A DNA stretch of 64,000 nucleotides from JANJUB01 sp964586225. GTDB lineage: Bacteria; Armatimonadota; Fimbriimonadia; Fimbriimonadales; Fimbriimonadaceae. Below, in pieces: positions 62,521-64,000 of this stretch. The position numbers were made by a program, and so were the translations under genes. The stretch spans positions 1 through 64,000 of the forward strand of contig CAZPHD010000001.1 in assembly GCA_964586225.1 (NCBI GenBank), given 5' to 3'. Position 1 is the first letter of the stretch, and the number at the start of each line of letters is the position of its first letter. The notes below the pieces were generated by a model that had not been told where the DNA came from, searched no databases, and worked only from the letters and a program-made list of their open reading frames with translations.

Positions 62521-64000
62521 CGCGCGGCCCAGCCCTGTCGCGTAACGATCGGGACGTAGCCCACCTCAAACCCCTTTGGCGGAGTCACGAGGAGAGCCGG
62601 ATCAATGCCGGCCAGGCTGCCCACCGTGTTGGGCGGCAGGTAGTTGCGGGTCTTTGTCCAGGTTCGATGGAGCATCTCGACGCGCTTCTGAACGGCTTCG
62701 CGCTCGGCGGGCACGAGGTCGGCGTTAAGTAGAGCAGGTTGATCGGCAAAGCGATACCAGAAGTAGGTGACTTCGCTGCCGTCGCCTAGCGTGCGCTTGA
62801 ACGGTCCCGCGACGGGACCCGGTTTCTTCCAAGGTGACGCCGACTCGTCGGGTGTCACGTAGGGATCGGTAGGCCGCTTCGGGGCGGGGAACTTAGCCTC
62901 GCGGAGCCCGGTCTCGGCGGGCACATCCGCAGGGGCCACAACGACCCATCGCTCCTTGCCGTCGGCGTCCGTCGTCAGCCGGTAATACTCGGGCAGCGTC
63001 AACAGCGAACCATGAGCAGGCTCACGGCTGAGCAGATCGCGCTTCCACCGAATGCCGTAGGTTAGATCGTTCTGGGCGATGGGGGTAGCGTAGGCGGCCC
63101 AATCGACTTCAGGTGCCTTTGCCCGGTCAATCCCCGGCGGATAGATCCTCCACGTGGAGTAGCCACCGCCCTTGAAGGTGTGAACGCTCGACGCAGCGGC
63201 GTTGACCGTTCCATTTGCGGCTGATCCACCACGGAACCAAGCGTCGACCTGATTCCATAGTGCTTCCTTCTTGTAGGCCGTGATCCGATGAATGAGCGGA
63301 CCATCACCGGGGAAGTGGGTGGGAGCGACGCGCGCAAACATGTTGCCCTCGCGGTCCTTGCTGACCATCGCCGGAATGTGTTGCGTTTCCATCTGCACAG
63401 CCTTGTTGGGCTCAGAGGGGCGGGTGTCGAGGAACTTGCCGGCCCGTTCCGGATGCTCAGCGGAGGCTTTCGACCAGAAGTAGGGGGTGAAAAACGCGAC
63501 GGGCCCCTTGAAGTTCGCGGTGTTGAGGAACAGCGTCCAACAGTGGTTTCCGGTCGGCACGTCCTTCCCAGCCGTCCGCTCTTTTGGATCGGTCAGCGGC
63601 AAGGGCAGGTAGCCATAGCCGAACAGCTCGCCGCGCGTTCCCTGTTTCAGGTTCAAGCCGTCGGGCGGCCAAAGCACCCACGGACTGAGCTGAGCCACGC
63701 CGTAAAGTCCCGTCGGGTTCTTCCAGTCGCGGCCCTTACCGGCGCCGGGGCCGTTTGCCCATTCGGCAAAGTTCAGGGTCACACCCCCCATGATGAACTT
63801 CGGTGTCTCAGTCGCAAAGCGCGTGTCGCGCCACCAGCCCAGGCCGCCTTCGATGTCGGTGTAGTGATCCTTGGGTGCCTCGCCGTCGAACTGGGGGAAC
63901 ATCCAGGTGCCAAACAAGCCGCTCTGGAAGTCGGAACCCGGATACGACTTGAGTAGCGGCCACGCCGCGACGTACATAGAGAACCCGGCGTTGTAGGCCG
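62517..64000 (-). CDS. Unknown, probably secreted protein (5' end outside window)
   Basis: The frame is open at the right edge, so the N-terminus is missing; 494 residues are visible. It is rich in Trp, Pro and Gly (FGTWMFPQFDGEAPKDHYTDIEGGLGWW; GNHCWTLFLNTANFKGPVAFFTPYFWS), typical of an exported beta-rich protein that binds or acts on carbohydrate. I do not recognise a family. It faces the GH78 gene and may share its sugar-degradation context. Confidence 0.6.
   Translation of the reverse strand, partial: AYNAGFSMYVAAWPLLKSYPGSDFQSGLFGTWMFPQFDGEAPKDHYTDIEGGLGWWRDTRFATETPKFIMGGVTLNFAEWANGPGAGKGRDWKNPTGLYGVAQLSPWVLWPPDGLNLKQGTRGELFGYGYLPLPLTDPKERTAGKDVPTGNHCWTLFLNTANFKGPVAFFTPYFWSKASAEHPERAGKFLDTRPSEPNKAVQMETQHIPAMVSKDREGNMFARVAPTHFPGDGPLIHRITAYKKEALWNQVDAWFRGGSAANGTVNAAASSVHTFKGGGYSTWRIYPPGIDRAKAPEVDWAAYATPIAQNDLTYGIRWKRDLLSREPAHGSLLTLPEYYRLTTDADGKERWVVVAPADVPAETGLREAKFPAPKRPTDPYVTPDESASPWKKPGPVAGPFKRTLGDGSEVTYFWYRFADQPALLNADLVPAEREAVQKRVEMLHRTWTKTRNYLPPNTVGSLAGIDPALLVTPPKGFEVGYVPIVTRQGWAAR

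Overview
The window reads as chromosomal DNA from a GC-rich, diderm-type, flagellated bacterium, most likely of the Armatimonadota (Fimbriimonas-like). The reasons are a PafA-type Pup ligase outside Actinobacteria, many secreted or lipoprotein genes, a flagellin, an arabinose-5-phosphate isomerase (KDO/LPS precursor) and a DUF1559-like protein. This placement is inferred from gene content and was not tested phylogenetically. Genes are tightly packed, with frequent 1-4 nt stop/start overlaps. The only stretch over 300 nt without an ordinary gene is the tRNA/GIY-YIG array at 56.2-57.1 kb, which holds an assembly gap of about 100 N.

Layout. 1-4.8 kb (minus): SGNH-like protein and MBOAT O-acyltransferase, tRNA-Lys, CsoR repressor, KdsD, arginase. 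4.9-12.6 kb (plus): BNR-propeller secreted protein, degenerate ThpR-like 2H protein, SnoaL-like protein, zinc-ribbon membrane protein, then a three-gene unit of a secreted caspase-like (HG...DAC) protein with two paralogous membrane-anchored PepSY-like proteins. 12.5-18.1 kb: Pup ligase, CoA-transferase subunit A, Y-family polymerase, DUF4015 glycosidase-like lipoprotein, polysaccharide deacetylase, followed by opposed heptamer repeat arrays. 18.3-24.8 kb: unknown secreted protein, sugar ABC ATPase, rplU-rpmA, ChaN-like protein, lipoprotein pair, REP-like hairpins, PdxS. 24.9-28.5 kb (minus): KimA-type K+ transporter with a short KdpD-like kinase and KdpE-like regulator.

28.6-42.7 kb: CocE/NonD hydrolase, Tat-exported phosphoesterase between clusters of a 14-mer repeat, the overlapping operon holin-like/yvcK/gmk/coaBC, an RtcA homologue lacking its active-site histidine, a sigma-70 factor, and the operon pcrA/lipoprotein/MFS/J-domain protein. 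42.8-50.1 kb (plus): secreted Gly-rich protein, TatC, MrfA-like helicase, KefB-like antiporter, PfkA. 50.3-56.2 kb: flagellin, GYF and DUF1559-like membrane proteins, DUF554, MscS. 56.2-57.1 kb: array of broken tRNA-Ala sequences alternating with identical GIY-YIG nuclease genes. 57.2-64 kb: SMP-30 lactonase, NadR-PnuC NAD salvage pair, GH78 rhamnosidase and an unknown protein cut by the window edge.

The observations most worth following are the tRNA-Ala/GIY-YIG tandem array, a four-copy hairpin family with covarying stems around a conserved loop, the caspase-like/PepSY cassette, two RNA-end-processing homologues that have lost catalytic residues (ThpR-like and RtcA-like), the KimA/short-KdpDE unit, and an inverted repeat over the start codon of the Y-family polymerase.
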